Source: Halalkalibacter alkalisediminis (lineage in GTDB: Bacteria; Bacillota; Bacilli; Bacillales; Bacillaceae_D). From it: DNA of 54,929 bases. Positions 27,976-37,677 of the stretch are shown here, one piece after another; position 1 is the first letter of the stretch, and every line of letters starts with the position of its first letter. The notes beneath the pieces are model-generated. The model saw only the letters and a program-made list of their open reading frames with translations. It was not told where the DNA came from and made no database searches. The stretch covers positions 304,346 to 359,274 of the forward strand of contig NZ_JAQQWT010000005.1 of the NCBI RefSeq assembly GCF_028610705.1, written 5' to 3'. The position numbers were made by a program, and so were the translations under genes.

Positions 27976-29076
27976 TTACACATTGAAACGGAAATGAATA
28001 ACATCACCATCTTGAACGATATACTCTTTTCCTTCTAAACGTACTTTACCTTTTTCTTTCGCCACTGCCATTGTACCTGCTTCTACTAAATCATCATATG
28101 AAACGATCTCGGCGCGGATAAATCCACGTTCAAAATCTGTATGAATGATTCCAGCTGCTTGAGGAGCTTTTGTTCCTTTACGGAATGTCCATGCTCGTAC
28201 TTCTTGAACGCCAGCCGTAAAATAAGTTTGAAGACCTAAAAGGTCATACGCTGCACGAATCAATTGATCAAGTCCTGATTCTTTAATACCTAACTCTTCT
28301 AGGAACATTTGTTTTTCTTCGCCTTCAAGCTCAGCAATTTCTGATTCAATTTTCGCACAGACAAGAATCACTTCACTACCTTCAGCAGCGGCGAATTCTT
28401 TCACTTGTTTAACATACTCATTATCTTCTTCAGCAAGTAAATCTTCTTCACTTACATTGGCTACATAAAGAACAGGCTTACTCGTTAACAAGTGAAGACC
28501 TTTTACTAGTTTCTGTTGCTCTTCTGTGAACTCAATGCTTCGAGCTGGTTTCTCTTCCTCAAACGCATCGCGAAGAAGTTCAAGTACCTCTAACTCAGCT
28601 ACAGCTTCTTTGTCTTTCGCCTTTGCTAGTTTTGCTACTCTTGTCATACGCTTTTCAATTGATTCAAAGTCAGCCAAGATCCATTCTAAATTAATCACTT
28701 CGATGTCACGTAATGGATTGACTCCACCAGAAACGTGAGTAATGTTATCATCAGCAAAACAACGTACAACATGAGAAATCGCATCGACTTGACGAATGTG
28801 GGAAAGGAACTTATTCCCTAGGCCCTCACCTTTACTAGCTCCCTCTACGATTCCAGCGATGTCTGTAAACTCAAACGCCGTTGGGATCGTCTTCTTCGGT
28901 TCTACAAGTTCCGTTAGCTTTTGCAAGCGGTAATCAGGAACCTCAACAATTCCTACATTAGGATCAATTGTACAGAAAGGGTAGTTGGCTGATTCAGCTC
29001 CTGCTTGTGTAATTGCATTAAATAAAGTTGATTTACCTACATTAGGCAAGCCAACGATTCCAGTAGTTAAAGCCAC
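27976..29076 (-). CDS. ychF: Redox-regulated ATPase YchF (OLA1 family)
   Basis: Protein of 366 residues. G1 GLPNVGKST, G3 DIAGIVEGASKGEGLGNKFL with a hydrophobic replacement of the switch-II Gln, coiled coil (about 125-200) and C-terminal TGS domain (ARTF-like AWTFRKGTKAPQAAGIIHTDFERGFI). An Obg-family P-loop protein that prefers ATP and associates with ribosomes under stress. Transcribed leftward with its own terminator. Confidence 0.95.
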   Translation of the reverse strand: MALTTGIVGLPNVGKSTLFNAITQAGAESANYPFCTIDPNVGIVEVPDYRLQKLTELVEPKKTIPTAFEFTDIAGIVEGASKGEGLGNKFLSHIRQVDAISHVVRCFADDNITHVSGGVNPLRDIEVINLEWILADFESIEKRMTRVAKLAKAKDKEAVAELEVLELLRDAFEEEKPARSIEFTEEQQKLVKGLHLLTSKPVLYVANVSEEDLLAEEDNEYVKQVKEFAAAEGSEVILVCAKIESEIAELEGEEKQMFLEELGIKESGLDQLIRAAYDLLGLQTYFTAGVQEVRAWTFRKGTKAPQAAGIIHTDFERGFIRAEIVSYDDLVEAGTMAVAKEKGKVRLEGKEYIVQDGDVIHFRFNV

Positions 29077-29160
29077 TCTTGCTCACTTCCTTCTTCTATT
29101 TTCAAATATTCATGACTATTTTAAGGTAATAACATACCAATTATAGAGATTAGTATACAA

Positions 29161-29200
29161 AAAGACAAGGCAATGAAGAGGAAAATCCCTTCACTGCCTT
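29161..29200 (-). terminator. Terminator of the DUF951 gene
   Basis: AAGGCAATGAAG (29167-29178) pairs with CTTCACTGCCTT (29189-29200) with one mismatch; T-rich minus-strand tail. Confidence 0.85.
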
Positions 29201-29234
29201 ATTTTAAAACGTATAAAGGATGTCTGAACACATA

Positions 29235-29432
29235 TTAGTCCTCACTATGTTCAAGAATCTTCTTTATCTTTTTTGCAAATTCCTTCCGAGGGATCATGAC
29301 ACTATGCTGACAACCAAGGCATTTAATACGGACATCCATTCCCATCCGAATTATCTTCCAACGGTTTTCCCCACAAGGATGCTGTTTCTTCATTTCAACA
29401 ACATCATGGAGAGCAAATTCTTTATTCGTCAT
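29235..29432 (-). CDS. DUF951 small protein (YyzM-like)
   Basis: Protein of 65 residues with FALHDVVEMKKQHPCGENRW, RIKCLGCQHSVMIPR; Cys20 and the CLGC pair are conserved in DUF951 and may bind metal. Function unknown. It is usually found near ychF, as here, and is followed by its own terminator. Confidence 0.9.
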   Translation of the reverse strand: MTNKEFALHDVVEMKKQHPCGENRWKIIRMGMDVRIKCLGCQHSVMIPRKEFAKKIKKILEHSED

Positions 29433-29688
29433 CCATAATGCCTCCTTTATCTTCAGCCATTTTTTGTATGGTTGTTATTATACACGAAAACAAAGGAACG
29501 AGTCGAGGGACGGAAGAGAGATTTATTATTTAATCGCAACTTTCGAGAATTATTGGCGACCATATCAAAATATAATCGCAACCGTTTTAACAAATTCCTA
29601 TTAGATTATAGCGTTTTTTATACAAGATCGAAACGAACGAACCTTGGACTAGGGTTAAAGATAAAACTTCCCCTAATATCGTCTTCGT

Positions 29689-30705
29689 CTACAATGAACG
29701 GTGATTCATTATAGGGTATAACAGTAGGGAAGCTAGGACAAATAAATTCAAAACTCCATAGAGCGGGTAAAGTACAGCAATCAGTGTCGAAAATCCAAAT
29801 GTCGTTAAGGGTGCCATGATTGCAATGAGAAATAAGGCAATTAACCAGGCCGGCCCTTTTAACCAAGCTCGCGCACGTGACAGCAACCCGAATACACCAG
29901 CAGCTGCTGTCGTATAAATAGCCAACCATAACAATGCAGACATAATAAGCATCATATAGTATGGATAATGCTTCAATATAGCAAATAGTGGAATCTCATA
30001 CAGCATAATATCACTCGCTACCTGAAGTAGCGATTCATTATATAAGAAGGAAATAGAACCAAGTATTAATCCACTTCCTAATGCAGCTATCCACATCTCC
30101 CCTTTATGTTTGATCTCATTTCCGATTGCTCCAAGTATGGCAATAAGAGGGAGAATATTTAAAGCGGTGAACGTCAATGCAGATGGCCAATTATGTTGAG
30201 CGTTGATCTTAAATTGAATAGGGAATCCCTTTAAAGATTGAAAAGCGAGTAAAATTGCAATGAGAAATACAATCAAAATGGGAATAATAAAGGCATTCAT
30301 TGAGGTCATTCCTTTAGTGTCCCAAAGAAATAAAATGACGACCATCCCACCAATAATAACCGTTCCAAGCCAATAAGGAATGTGAATGACCTCAAGTGTT
30401 GCCCCACCACCAGCAAGCATAATGACTGTCGTTGAAAACAAATAAACAATAATCATCACGTCGTATACTTTAGCTAGACGTTTTCCCATCAATTTATTTA
30501 GGACAGGTAAATAGTGTTGAGATTGGTTCTTATAACTAATTGACAAAATGACTGCAACACAAATGGTAAAAAGAATAGTAAAGATTATAATTGCTAGTCC
30601 ACTTTCAGCCCCAAAAAATTCCCACAACTCTCTTCCCGATGCATATCCCGCGCCTATCATTGTTCCGATAATGAGAAACATCCATTTTAATCCGTTCCCC
30701 CACAT
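29689..30705 (-). CDS. YkvI-like polytopic membrane protein
   Basis: Protein of 338 residues from the ATG at 30705 (GGAGAGG five bases upstream), preferred to an ATG 18 bases earlier. About ten membrane helices; the start WMFLIIGTMIGAGYASGRELWEFF, with an unwound GxGYASG in TM1, fits the LeuT-fold YkvI group. Substrate unknown. The gene is flanked by 255 bases toward the DUF951 gene in which no other gene is seen. Confidence 0.85.
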   Translation of the reverse strand: MWGNGLKWMFLIIGTMIGAGYASGRELWEFFGAESGLAIIIFTILFTICVAVILSISYKNQSQHYLPVLNKLMGKRLAKVYDVMIIVYLFSTTVIMLAGGGATLEVIHIPYWLGTVIIGGMVVILFLWDTKGMTSMNAFIIPILIVFLIAILLAFQSLKGFPIQFKINAQHNWPSALTFTALNILPLIAILGAIGNEIKHKGEMWIAALGSGLILGSISFLYNESLLQVASDIMLYEIPLFAILKHYPYYMMLIMSALLWLAIYTTAAAGVFGLLSRARAWLKGPAWLIALFLIAIMAPLTTFGFSTLIAVLYPLYGVLNLFVLASLLLYPIMNHRSL

Positions 30706-30883
30706 AAGATCCTCTCCCGTCATTTAATCTCTTATTATCTGTTCTATTCATAGAGAATGACTATTAGCCCATTCATCGCTACGATCTATTAAAAACCATT
30801 CACACCCTAGCTTAGCCCTTACAACTCAACTCTCACCGCCTTCTATCTTTTAGAAAAATAAACCATTTCGGCACCCTCTTTTA

Positions 30884-30914
30884 TGTATAGAAAGGAAAAA
30901 AGTTCCGTATACTG
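30884..30914 (+). promoter_or_regulatory. Possible forespore sigma-factor promoter of yyaC
   Basis: TGTATA (30884-30889), 18-base spacer, TATACTG (30908-30914). It resembles sigma-G/F sites (TGAATA, CATACTA) at 5 of 6 and 5 of 7 positions and lies 28 bases before the yyaC start. Confidence 0.35.
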
Positions 30915-30942
30915 TTACTACTATGGCAAAGGAGGCGATGTT

Positions 30943-31596
30943 ATGAGTACAAACCATCGTCTGTTCGGAAAAAACACACCTCCCTTACGAGTTCATATGG
31001 AGGAAAATGGTGCAATCGAACAGTTAAGTGAACAGTTATTTCAGATGACAGAATCTCATATCAAACGAGATTTAGTTATTGTTTGTATTGGGACCGATCG
31101 TTCTACTGGCGATTCATTAGGCCCACTAATAGGCTCTAAGTTAGAAAAAGAGACACTTCGTCGCTTTCATGTTTACGGAACTTTAGAAAACCCTGTTCAC
31201 GCTGTTAATTTAGAAGAACGCATGACTGAAATTAAAATGAACCATTATCGCCCTTTTATTTTAGCCATCGATGCTTGTCTAGGACGAATGACCAGTGTAG
31301 GGAAAATCTCACTCGCTGAAGGCCCTGTTCAACCAGGAGCTGCGGTTCAGAAGAAACTCCCTGCAGTCGGTGATATTCATATGACTGGTATTGTCAATAT
31401 TGGTGGGATGATGGAGTATTTTGTCCTTCAAAACACCCGTCTTCATACCGTCATGCAAATGGCCGATACCATTGCTACTTCTATTAAATCAACCGATGTT
31501 CGTTTACCAGATCTTGCACCAACGACATCTCTACTACGTTCACTTCGACTGAAGCCAGCTATTCAATTACGTACAAAAAATGAAACATCCATGTAG
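30943..31596 (+). CDS. yyaC: YyaC (DUF1256) spore-associated protein
   Basis: Protein of 217 residues from the ATG at 30943, with AAAGGAGG seven bases before; the upstream in-frame ATG at 30883 lacks a site. Contains VIVCIGTDRSTGDSLGPLIG, AIDACLGR and VGDIHMTGIVNIGGMME, motifs of the germination-protease-like YyaC fold (phosphorylase/hydrolase-like). Known as a sporulation gene in Bacillus; the reaction is not known. It is the only plus-strand gene left of oriC and ends at a two-way terminator shared with the DUF554 gene. Confidence 0.92.
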   Translation: MSTNHRLFGKNTPPLRVHMEENGAIEQLSEQLFQMTESHIKRDLVIVCIGTDRSTGDSLGPLIGSKLEKETLRRFHVYGTLENPVHAVNLEERMTEIKMNHYRPFILAIDACLGRMTSVGKISLAEGPVQPGAAVQKKLPAVGDIHMTGIVNIGGMMEYFVLQNTRLHTVMQMADTIATSIKSTDVRLPDLAPTTSLLRSLRLKPAIQLRTKNETSM

Positions 31597-31620
31597 CTAA
31601 GACAAACATTTTTCCAAAAA

Positions 31621-31668
31621 ATAAAAAATCCTATGTAGACATGACTTGTCTACATAGGCAACATTTTT
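31621..31668. terminator. Bidirectional terminator between yyaC and the DUF554 gene
   Basis: Perfect 12-bp stem CCTATGTAGACA/TGTCTACATAGG (31630-31641 and 31647-31658), flanked by A run on the left and T run on the right, serving both convergent genes. Confidence 0.92.
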
Positions 31669-32368
31669 ATATCAAATATAAAGCTGTTACTAGACCTGCT
31701 ACAACCAAAATACTAGGCAGTAAGTTAGCAACACGAATATGAATCATTCCTAAAATATTTAAACCAATCGCCACAATCATCACTCCACCTGTAGCTGTCA
31801 TCTCGGTAATGAATGTATTCATTAATACTTCTGGGACAAACTGATTAATTTGAGTAGCAAGTAAAGCAATGCCTCCTTGATATAAAATGACAGGGATCGC
31901 TGAAAAAATAACCCCTATCCCTAACGTTGAAGTAAAAATGATAGCTGAGAATCCATCTAACATAGACTTCGTGAATAGCACAGAGTGATCTCCTCTTAAT
32001 CCACTATCCAAAGCTCCAAGAATCGCCATCGCTCCAACAACATAAATGAGTGTCGCCGTCACAAATCCTTTTGCGACCGAGCCATTCTCCTTGGTTCCTA
32101 CCTTTGTCTCTATCCACGCTCCAAGTCGGTTTAATCCACCTTCTAAATCTAACTTTTCTCCAATAATTCCACCAAGTACTAGACTTCCAATAACAATTAG
32201 AAACTGTTCACTCTTCAGAGTCATTCCTATCCCTAGTACAACAACCGCAAGAGCAAGTGCCTGCATAATCGTTGTCTTCATCTGCTCTGGGATATTTCGC
32301 ACTAATAACCCAATTAAGGACGCCACAATAATGGCCAATCCATTCACAATTGTTCCCGTTAAAACCAT
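31667..32368 (-). CDS. DUF554 family membrane protein
   Basis: Protein of 233 residues with six or seven hydrophobic helices; starts VLTGTIVNGLAIIVASLIGLL and holds GSLVLGGIIGE, motifs of the DUF554/YdfK-YqgA family, presumed transport or channel proteins without known substrate. GGAGT before the ATG. It begins 16 bases after the cysteine desulfurase-like gene, so they likely form one unit. Confidence 0.88.
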   Translation of the reverse strand: MVLTGTIVNGLAIIVASLIGLLVRNIPEQMKTTIMQALALAVVVLGIGMTLKSEQFLIVIGSLVLGGIIGEKLDLEGGLNRLGAWIETKVGTKENGSVAKGFVTATLIYVVGAMAILGALDSGLRGDHSVLFTKSMLDGFSAIIFTSTLGIGVIFSAIPVILYQGGIALLATQINQFVPEVLMNTFITEMTATGGVMIVAIGLNILGMIHIRVANLLPSILVVAGLVTALYLI

Positions 32369-32384
32369 TCTCTCTACTCCTCAC

Positions 32385-33539
32385 TCACCCGTTAAAGGCC
32401 TGACTAATCTCTTTTAATGCTTTTATTAGTTGATCCACTTCTTTTATTGTATTATAAGGTCCAAAGCTGACACGCACGAGACCCGCTTCACTAGTATGTA
32501 ACACCTCATGTGTCTTAGGAGAGCAGTGTAAACCTGCTCTTACAGCGATTTGATAATGTTCATCTAGTACCATCGCAAGCTCATGGCTTTCAAGTCCATC
32601 TAATGAAAAAGGAATAACGGCAACTCTCTGCGTCAGATCATCAGGACCAAATACAGTTAAACCAGTTATTTGTTTTGTCTCTTTTAAAAATTTCTCCATT
32701 AGACTCTGCTCATGCTCCCAAATACTCTCTAAACCCATTCTATTTATTTCATCTATTCCCGCAGCTAAACCGGCAATTCCAGGAGTATTCAACGTACCCG
32801 CTTCATACCGATCTGGCCAATTTAAAGGTTGGTGTGGTAATTCAGAATGACTTCCAGTTCCTCCTACTACTAAAGGAGTTAATTGAAAATCTTTCTTTGA
32901 AATTAAGACACCTGTCCCTTGTGGACCGAGCAAAGATTTATGTCCCGCAAAAGCAAGCAAGTCAATTCCATCCCGTTCCATGTGAATGGATACTGTTCCA
33001 GCGGTTTGCGATGCATCAAGAAGAAAAACGACATTTTTAGATTTAGCTACAGTGCTTACTTCTTGAATAGGTACAAGAGCTCCTGTCACATTCGATGCAT
33101 GAGAAACAGCTAATAACCTTGTGTTTGGTGTAATCGCCGCTTCAATGGCAGCTACTGTTATAAGCCCTTCTTCATTCGGTTCTAGATAAGTAATCGCAAT
33201 TTGTTTCTCATTTGCTAGTTTCTCTAGCGGTCGAATGATTGAGTTATGTTCAAAACTCGTTGCTACAACATGATCCCCCGCTTGAAATGGAAATCCTACT
33301 AATGCTTGGTTTAAAGCCATTGTCGCGTTTTGATAAAACCAAACATGTTTGCTACTAGGAGCCTCAAATAATAAGGCTACTTTTTTTCTTGCTTCCTCAA
33401 CAGCAGATCTAGCCCGCTCGGCTAGCTGATGGCCTCCACGACCAGGGTTGGCGCTATATTGACTCACTGCTTCGCACATGGCATCAGCTACCGTTTTAGG
33501 TTTTGGATAGGATGATGCTGCATGATCAAAATATATCAT
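32385..33539 (-). CDS. Class V aminotransferase, cysteine desulfurase family
   Basis: Protein of 384 residues from the ATG at 33539 (AAAGGA upstream; start MIYFDHAASSYPKP). PLP lysine Lys201 in FAGHKSLLGPQG, Asp175 in LLDASQTAG, and candidate catalytic Cys339 in RAGLHCSPKTH place it among desulfurases that release sulfur from cysteine. It is not next to suf or isc genes, so its sulfur acceptor is unclear; it may supply tRNA thiolation or another pathway. The leader (33558-33804) contains overlapping hairpins. Confidence 0.9.
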   Translation of the reverse strand: MIYFDHAASSYPKPKTVADAMCEAVSQYSANPGRGGHQLAERARSAVEEARKKVALLFEAPSSKHVWFYQNATMALNQALVGFPFQAGDHVVATSFEHNSIIRPLEKLANEKQIAITYLEPNEEGLITVAAIEAAITPNTRLLAVSHASNVTGALVPIQEVSTVAKSKNVVFLLDASQTAGTVSIHMERDGIDLLAFAGHKSLLGPQGTGVLISKKDFQLTPLVVGGTGSHSELPHQPLNWPDRYEAGTLNTPGIAGLAAGIDEINRMGLESIWEHEQSLMEKFLKETKQITGLTVFGPDDLTQRVAVIPFSLDGLESHELAMVLDEHYQIAVRAGLHCSPKTHEVLHTSEAGLVRVSFGPYNTIKEVDQLIKALKEISQAFNG

Positions 33540-33647
33540 TTTTCTGGTTCCTTTCATGTTTGATTAGTAGTTTTAAAAGGATACTACTCCCCTACAGTTT
33601 AGCTTATATAGACAACAAACCGGCATTGGCTTCACTCATTGCTTAAA

Positions 33648-33687
33648 GCTAATGGAAAAAGGTAAAGAGTAACCTTTTTCCATTAGC
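33648..33687. terminator. 16-bp perfect hairpin in the spo0J-desulfurase gap
   Basis: GCTAATGGAAAAAGGT (33648-33663) and its exact complement (33672-33687), loop 8. It lacks a strong T tract on the minus strand and overlaps an alternative stem (see findings), so either termination of spo0J or leader control is possible. Confidence 0.55.
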
Positions 33688-33804
33688 TCTAAAAAAAGAA
33701 GGTTACTCAGAAATTCCTTCCTCCTTTCTAGAATACATAGAATGCTAGATTCGGCATTCGAGTATTAGTAGTCAGGCAGGACACCCGAGTCACCCTCTTT
33801 ATTG

Positions 33805-34656
33805 TTATTGATTGTCGGATTCAAGCAGTTGCACGATTCTATCTAGGTCTTCTTCCGAAAAATAGTCAATTTCTATTTTCCCTTTTTTCTTACCTGGTTT
33901 AATCGCGACAGAAGTTCCTAGTCTCGTTCGTAGTACATCCTGTCTTTCTTTTAAAAATGGTGAAAGAGATATTTTTTTGCGTTTTGTTTCACGTGAAACA
34001 TGATCATTTAATTGATTCACTAATTCCTCGACGTCTCTAACGCTTAATTTTTCTTTCAGTATCTTTTCGAGGAGAATCGATAATTTTTGTTTATCCTTTA
34101 ATCCGAGAAGAGCTCGTCCATGACCCATTGAAAGCTTACCATCGGAGATAAACTGTTGAACAACTTGAGGAAGATTTAGCAAACGCAAATGGTTAGCCAC
34201 ATGAGGACGGCTTTTGCCAACACGTTCAGCAAGTTGTTCTTGTGTCACCTTTAAATGTTCCATTAATTTTTCATACGCAAGTGCTTCTTCAATCGGGTTT
34301 AAGTCTTCACGTTGCAAGTTTTCAATCAACGCAAATTCCATCATCTTTTGTTCATCTAGCTCTTTAACTACAACAGGAACTTCCTTTAATCCAGCTTGCT
34401 GCGCTGCACGGAATCGGCGTTCCCCTACAACGATTTCATACCCTTTAATGCTTTTCCTTGCAAGAATCGGTTGTAAAATACCATGTTGTTTTATAGACTC
34501 CGTCAGCTCTGCTATCGCTTCTTCCGAAAATGTCTTTCGAGGTTGATAAGGATTGGGACGTAACTCGTTAACCGCAATTTGCTCAACTTTGTCATTTTTT
34601 TCATCCTTATGTTCAGGAAAAAGCGCTTGTAATCCTTTACCTAACCCTTTCGCCAC
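33805..34656 (-). CDS. spo0J: Spo0J/ParB chromosome segregation CTPase
   Basis: Protein of 283 residues with GTG start. ParB N-domain with GERRFRAAQ CTP-binding box and ENLQRE (about 75-115), helix-turn-helix (about 130-165; TQEQLAERVGKSRPHVANHLRLL) and C-terminal dimer domain. It loads at parS, slides as a CTP clamp, recruits SMC and controls Soj. It overlaps soj by 20 bases. A perfect parS lies in frame at 33985-34000, encoding HVSRET, as in B. subtilis spo0J. Confidence 0.97.
   Translation of the reverse strand: MAKGLGKGLQALFPEHKDEKNDKVEQIAVNELRPNPYQPRKTFSEEAIAELTESIKQHGILQPILARKSIKGYEIVVGERRFRAAQQAGLKEVPVVVKELDEQKMMEFALIENLQREDLNPIEEALAYEKLMEHLKVTQEQLAERVGKSRPHVANHLRLLNLPQVVQQFISDGKLSMGHGRALLGLKDKQKLSILLEKILKEKLSVRDVEELVNQLNDHVSRETKRKKISLSPFLKERQDVLRTRLGTSVAIKPGKKKGKIEIDYFSEEDLDRIVQLLESDNQ
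33985..34000. promoter_or_regulatory. parS centromere site
   Basis: TGTTTCACGTGAAACA, a perfect match to the ParB-binding palindrome, lies inside spo0J. It should nucleate Spo0J spreading and SMC loading near oriC. Confidence 0.97.
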
Positions 34657-35410
34657 TCGCGACCACTTCCTTTGCTAGATCTAAATATACTTCCGCTCCT
34701 CTTGACTTAGCATCGTACGTAATGATCGGTTCGCCATGACTTGGTGCTTCTCCTAACCGGACATTTCTTGGAATAATAGTATCGAATACTTTCTCACGGA
34801 AATATTTTTTCACTTCATCAATTACTTGAATTCCTAAATTAGTCCGCGCATCTAACATAGTAAGTAAGACCCCCTCAATTCCGAGGTTAGTATTTAAATG
34901 TTTTTGTACGAGACGAACTGTATTTAATAACTGACTTAATCCTTCAAGAGCGTAATATTCACATTGAACAGGAATTAACACAGAATCTGAAGCTGTTAAT
35001 GCATTTATAGTTAACAATCCTAATGATGGTGGGCAATCAATAAAAATATAATCATAATTATCGGAAACGCTAGCAAGGGCCCTCTTTAGACGGACTTCAC
35101 GTGAAATCGTAGGGACCAGTTCAATTTCAGCTCCTGACAATTGAATGGTTGAAGGTAGGACATCCAAGCGTTCCATAGAAGTTGATTTGATTACTTTAGA
35201 GGCTTCAACATCTTCTACTAAAATGTCATAGACACATTCGTCAATATCACCCTTCTCAACACCAACTCCACTCGTCGCATTCCCCTGTGGATCAATATCA
35301 ACAAGCAATACTCTTTTACCGATATGTGCTAAACAAGCACTTAAATTAACGGAGGTCGTTGTCTTTCCGACACCGCCTTTTTGATTCGCTACAGCAATGA
35401 TCTTGGCCAC
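34637..35410 (-). CDS. soj: Soj/ParA ATPase
   Basis: Protein of 257 residues from the GTG at 35410 (AGAGGTG five bases before), giving start MAKIIAVANQKGGVGKTTTSVN with deviant Walker A at 11-19; an earlier TTG frame is unlikely. DIDPQGN and IDCPPSLGL complete the ParA site. ATP-dependent DNA binding, removed by Spo0J; in Bacillus it also switches DnaA between inhibition and activation. It shares an operon with spo0J. Confidence 0.97.
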   Translation of the reverse strand: MAKIIAVANQKGGVGKTTTSVNLSACLAHIGKRVLLVDIDPQGNATSGVGVEKGDIDECVYDILVEDVEASKVIKSTSMERLDVLPSTIQLSGAEIELVPTISREVRLKRALASVSDNYDYIFIDCPPSLGLLTINALTASDSVLIPVQCEYYALEGLSQLLNTVRLVQKHLNTNLGIEGVLLTMLDARTNLGIQVIDEVKKYFREKVFDTIIPRNVRLGEAPSHGEPIITYDAKSRGAEVYLDLAKEVVASGERVR

Positions 35411-35648
35411 ACTGTCACCTCTTTTCCATTGAAACTCCAACTCGTCTTTTATTTTAACACAATTTTCAATGATCGTTTTTACAAAGTTATGTAAAATGAA
35501 ACAAATGTTCTGTTACATATTGAATTGAAAAAAGGTAATTTGTCCTATTTTAAGACTTTCCTTCTTCTCATATGCGTGCGGCAATGACTATGCACACTGC
35601 AAAGGGAGTACGAAAAAGGGATAGTTCACCTTATTCCACACTCTCTAT

Positions 35649-35682
35649 AAAAAAATAACCTATCTCTTTGGATAGATTATTT
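35649..35682 (-). terminator. Terminator of noc
   Basis: AAATAACCTATC (35653-35664) pairs with GATAGATTATTT (35671-35682) with one mismatch (G-U in RNA); T-rich minus-strand tail. The upstream arm overlaps the noc stop codon. Confidence 0.85.
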
Positions 35683-36543
35683 CTTCGGAATTCGGATTGT
35701 GAATTGGTAAAATTCGTCGTGTTCTTCTTCGTCCGTATCTACATGTAAACCGCTTTTGACGACCATATCGACGGATTGTCGGATGGTGTTCATCGCTATT
35801 CTCATGTCTTTTGAATAAGATTTACGAGTTGGTTTTTTCTTGGGTGGAGCTTGTCCTTCTAGAATAAACTTTACTCGTTCTTCTGTTTGTTTTACATTTA
35901 AGTGCTTTTCAATAACTTCCTCTAAAAGTTTAATTTGCAGGTCGTTATTTTTTAACGAAAGTAATGCACGTGCATGCCGTTCTGAAATTTTACGGTCTAA
36001 TATCGCATTTTGTACAGCTTCGGGTAAATTTAGCAATCTTAACTTATTTGCGACCGTTGATTGCCCTTTTCCTAATCGCTGCGCCAAGCTTTCTTGAGTT
36101 AGCCCGTGCAGTTCAATTAATTTAGCATAGGCGATCGCTTCTTCAATTGCAGTGAGTCCTTCTCTTTGAAGGTTTTCAATTAAAGCGATTGAGGCAGTTT
36201 GCGAATCATTAAAGTCCTTCACCAAAGCAGGAATGGTTTCCCACCCAAGCTTCGTCACTGCACGCCATCTTCTTTCTCCGGCAATAATTTCGAACTTCCC
36301 ATCACGTTCACGTACAACAATTGGCTGAATCACTCCATGAGTTCGAATCGTTTGAGCCAATTCATCAATTCGTTCCTGATCAAATACCGTACGTGGTTGA
36401 AAACGATTAGGGACTATATCTGATATATTGATTTCTTTAACTTCTTCATTGCTAAGTTCACTTACTTCTTCGTTTCCACTAACTTCAACCTCTGCCTGTT
36501 GCTTATCACTAAAGCCAAAAAGGCGTGAAAACGGTTGCTTCAT
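35677..36543 (-). CDS. noc: Nucleoid occlusion protein Noc
   Basis: Protein of 288 residues. The amphipathic N-terminus [11 protein letters not shown] is the membrane-targeting helix of Noc and distinguishes it from Spo0J. ParB-type CTP fold with GERRWRAV and ENLQRE, helix-turn-helix ([23 protein letters not shown]) and C-terminal domain. It binds NBS sites around the chromosome and blocks division over nucleoids. It lies upstream of soj-spo0J with its own terminator. No good NBS was found in the window. Confidence 0.95.
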   Translation of the reverse strand: MKQPFSRLFGFSDKQQAEVEVSGNEEVSELSNEEVKEINISDIVPNRFQPRTVFDQERIDELAQTIRTHGVIQPIVVRERDGKFEIIAGERRWRAVTKLGWETIPALVKDFNDSQTASIALIENLQREGLTAIEEAIAYAKLIELHGLTQESLAQRLGKGQSTVANKLRLLNLPEAVQNAILDRKISERHARALLSLKNNDLQIKLLEEVIEKHLNVKQTEERVKFILEGQAPPKKKPTRKSYSKDMRIAMNTIRQSVDMVVKSGLHVDTDEEEHDEFYQFTIRIPKK

Positions 36544-36813
36544 CGCCTGACACCACCTTCTGATAGTAACCGTCTTTCTAGTTTCGACATCCGCGCTTGA
36601 AATCCTTCTTTTCTTCCTACTTCAGTTATATCCCTGCACCCCATGAAGCGTCAAGAAAAACTTCTTAGAGCCATAATCAAAAAAGACGGTTTCCCCCCCT
36701 ATTTTCATCGTCAGAGAGAGACGACCAAAGTAAGCCACTATTGGTATGAAAGTCTCTCACTTCAACCGTTACTCTACTTAATATGATTAAAAAGATCTTT
36801 TATCAAGTCGTGC

Positions 36814-37527
36814 TCATAGCGGTAGCTTATTAGGCGTCCCTGGTTTTCTTGGATACTTATTTGGCGTAGTTTTTTCTTTACGAATACGTACAATGTGACG
36901 TTCACTCTCTTCAATTGGTAAAACAAATGAATCGTCCGACACTAGCTTTCCACCTAACACATGGATCGCTTTTTTCGCATCAGCTACCTCTTCTGCGGTA
37001 CCTGCCCCTTTCATTGCAATAAAGTCACCTTTGACCTTCGCTAAAGGTAAGCATAATTCAGAAAGAACCGAAAGCCGAGCAACTGCACGTGCCGTCACAA
37101 TATCATATTTTTCTCTATGATCAGGATTCTGACCAAATGTCTCTGCACGGTCATGATAAAAAGATACTCCTTCAAGCTTCAATTCGCTCGCTAGATGATC
37201 TAAGAAACCAATACGCTTTTTTAGAGAATCAACAATACTCACATGAACATCCGGATAGATTACTTTTAATGGAATACTCGGAAAACCTGCCCCGGCACCT
37301 ACGTCAACTACCCGCTGCCCTGCTTTAAATTCATAATAAAAACTAGCTGCAATTGAGTCATAAAAATGCTTTAAATACACATCGTCTTCTTCAGTTATTG
37401 CGGTAAGGTTCATTTTTTCATTCCACTCAACAAGCAGCTTATAATACAATTGAAACTGTTCTTGTTGTTTGGTTGAGAGACTAATCCCTTTTTCTTCTAA
37501 CAGAGACATGAATTGATCTTTACTCAT
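36814..37527 (-). CDS. rsmG: 16S rRNA (guanine527-N7)-methyltransferase RsmG
   Basis: Protein of 237 residues from the ATG at 37527 (GGAGA six bases before). Rossmann-type SAM site [17 protein letters not shown], preceded by [20 protein letters not shown], the RsmG signature; C-terminal [21 protein letters not shown] is conserved. It methylates G527 of 16S rRNA; loss gives low-level streptomycin resistance. Follows mnmG in the usual order. Confidence 0.96.
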   Translation of the reverse strand: MSKDQFMSLLEEKGISLSTKQQEQFQLYYKLLVEWNEKMNLTAITEEDDVYLKHFYDSIAASFYYEFKAGQRVVDVGAGAGFPSIPLKVIYPDVHVSIVDSLKKRIGFLDHLASELKLEGVSFYHDRAETFGQNPDHREKYDIVTARAVARLSVLSELCLPLAKVKGDFIAMKGAGTAEEVADAKKAIHVLGGKLVSDDSFVLPIEESERHIVRIRKEKTTPNKYPRKPGTPNKLPL

Positions 37528-37600
37528 AACAACTCTCCATTTATATGTAATTTGGTTCACACTAAAAAGACAATGGCACTAACACGCTGCTAGGGACTAT

Positions 37601-37621
37601 GAAAACCACACATCCATGTGG
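37601..37621 (-). terminator. Probable terminator of mnmG
   Basis: CCACA/TGTGG stem (37606-37610 and 37617-37621) with four T on the minus strand. Weak stem, placed between mnmG and rsmG. Confidence 0.5.
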
Positions 37622-37677
37622 TGGAGGCACCCCTCCCACCTATGCAGCGGCTATGCTCATTGCTTATCCTTAAGAAA

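Noticed and set aside
29472-29714. Plus-strand 80-codon frame between the DUF951 gene and the YkvI-like gene
   Set aside because: No ribosome site, low-complexity AT-rich composition, and it overlaps the end of the YkvI-like gene.
33720-33804. T-box-like AGGGTGACTCGGGTGTCC stretch before the desulfurase-like gene
   Set aside because: It departs from the AGGGTGGNACCGCG core and no specifier hairpin could be drawn.
35090-35105. Second parS in soj
   Set aside because: Only the central TTCACGTGAAA agrees; the outer bases have five mismatches.
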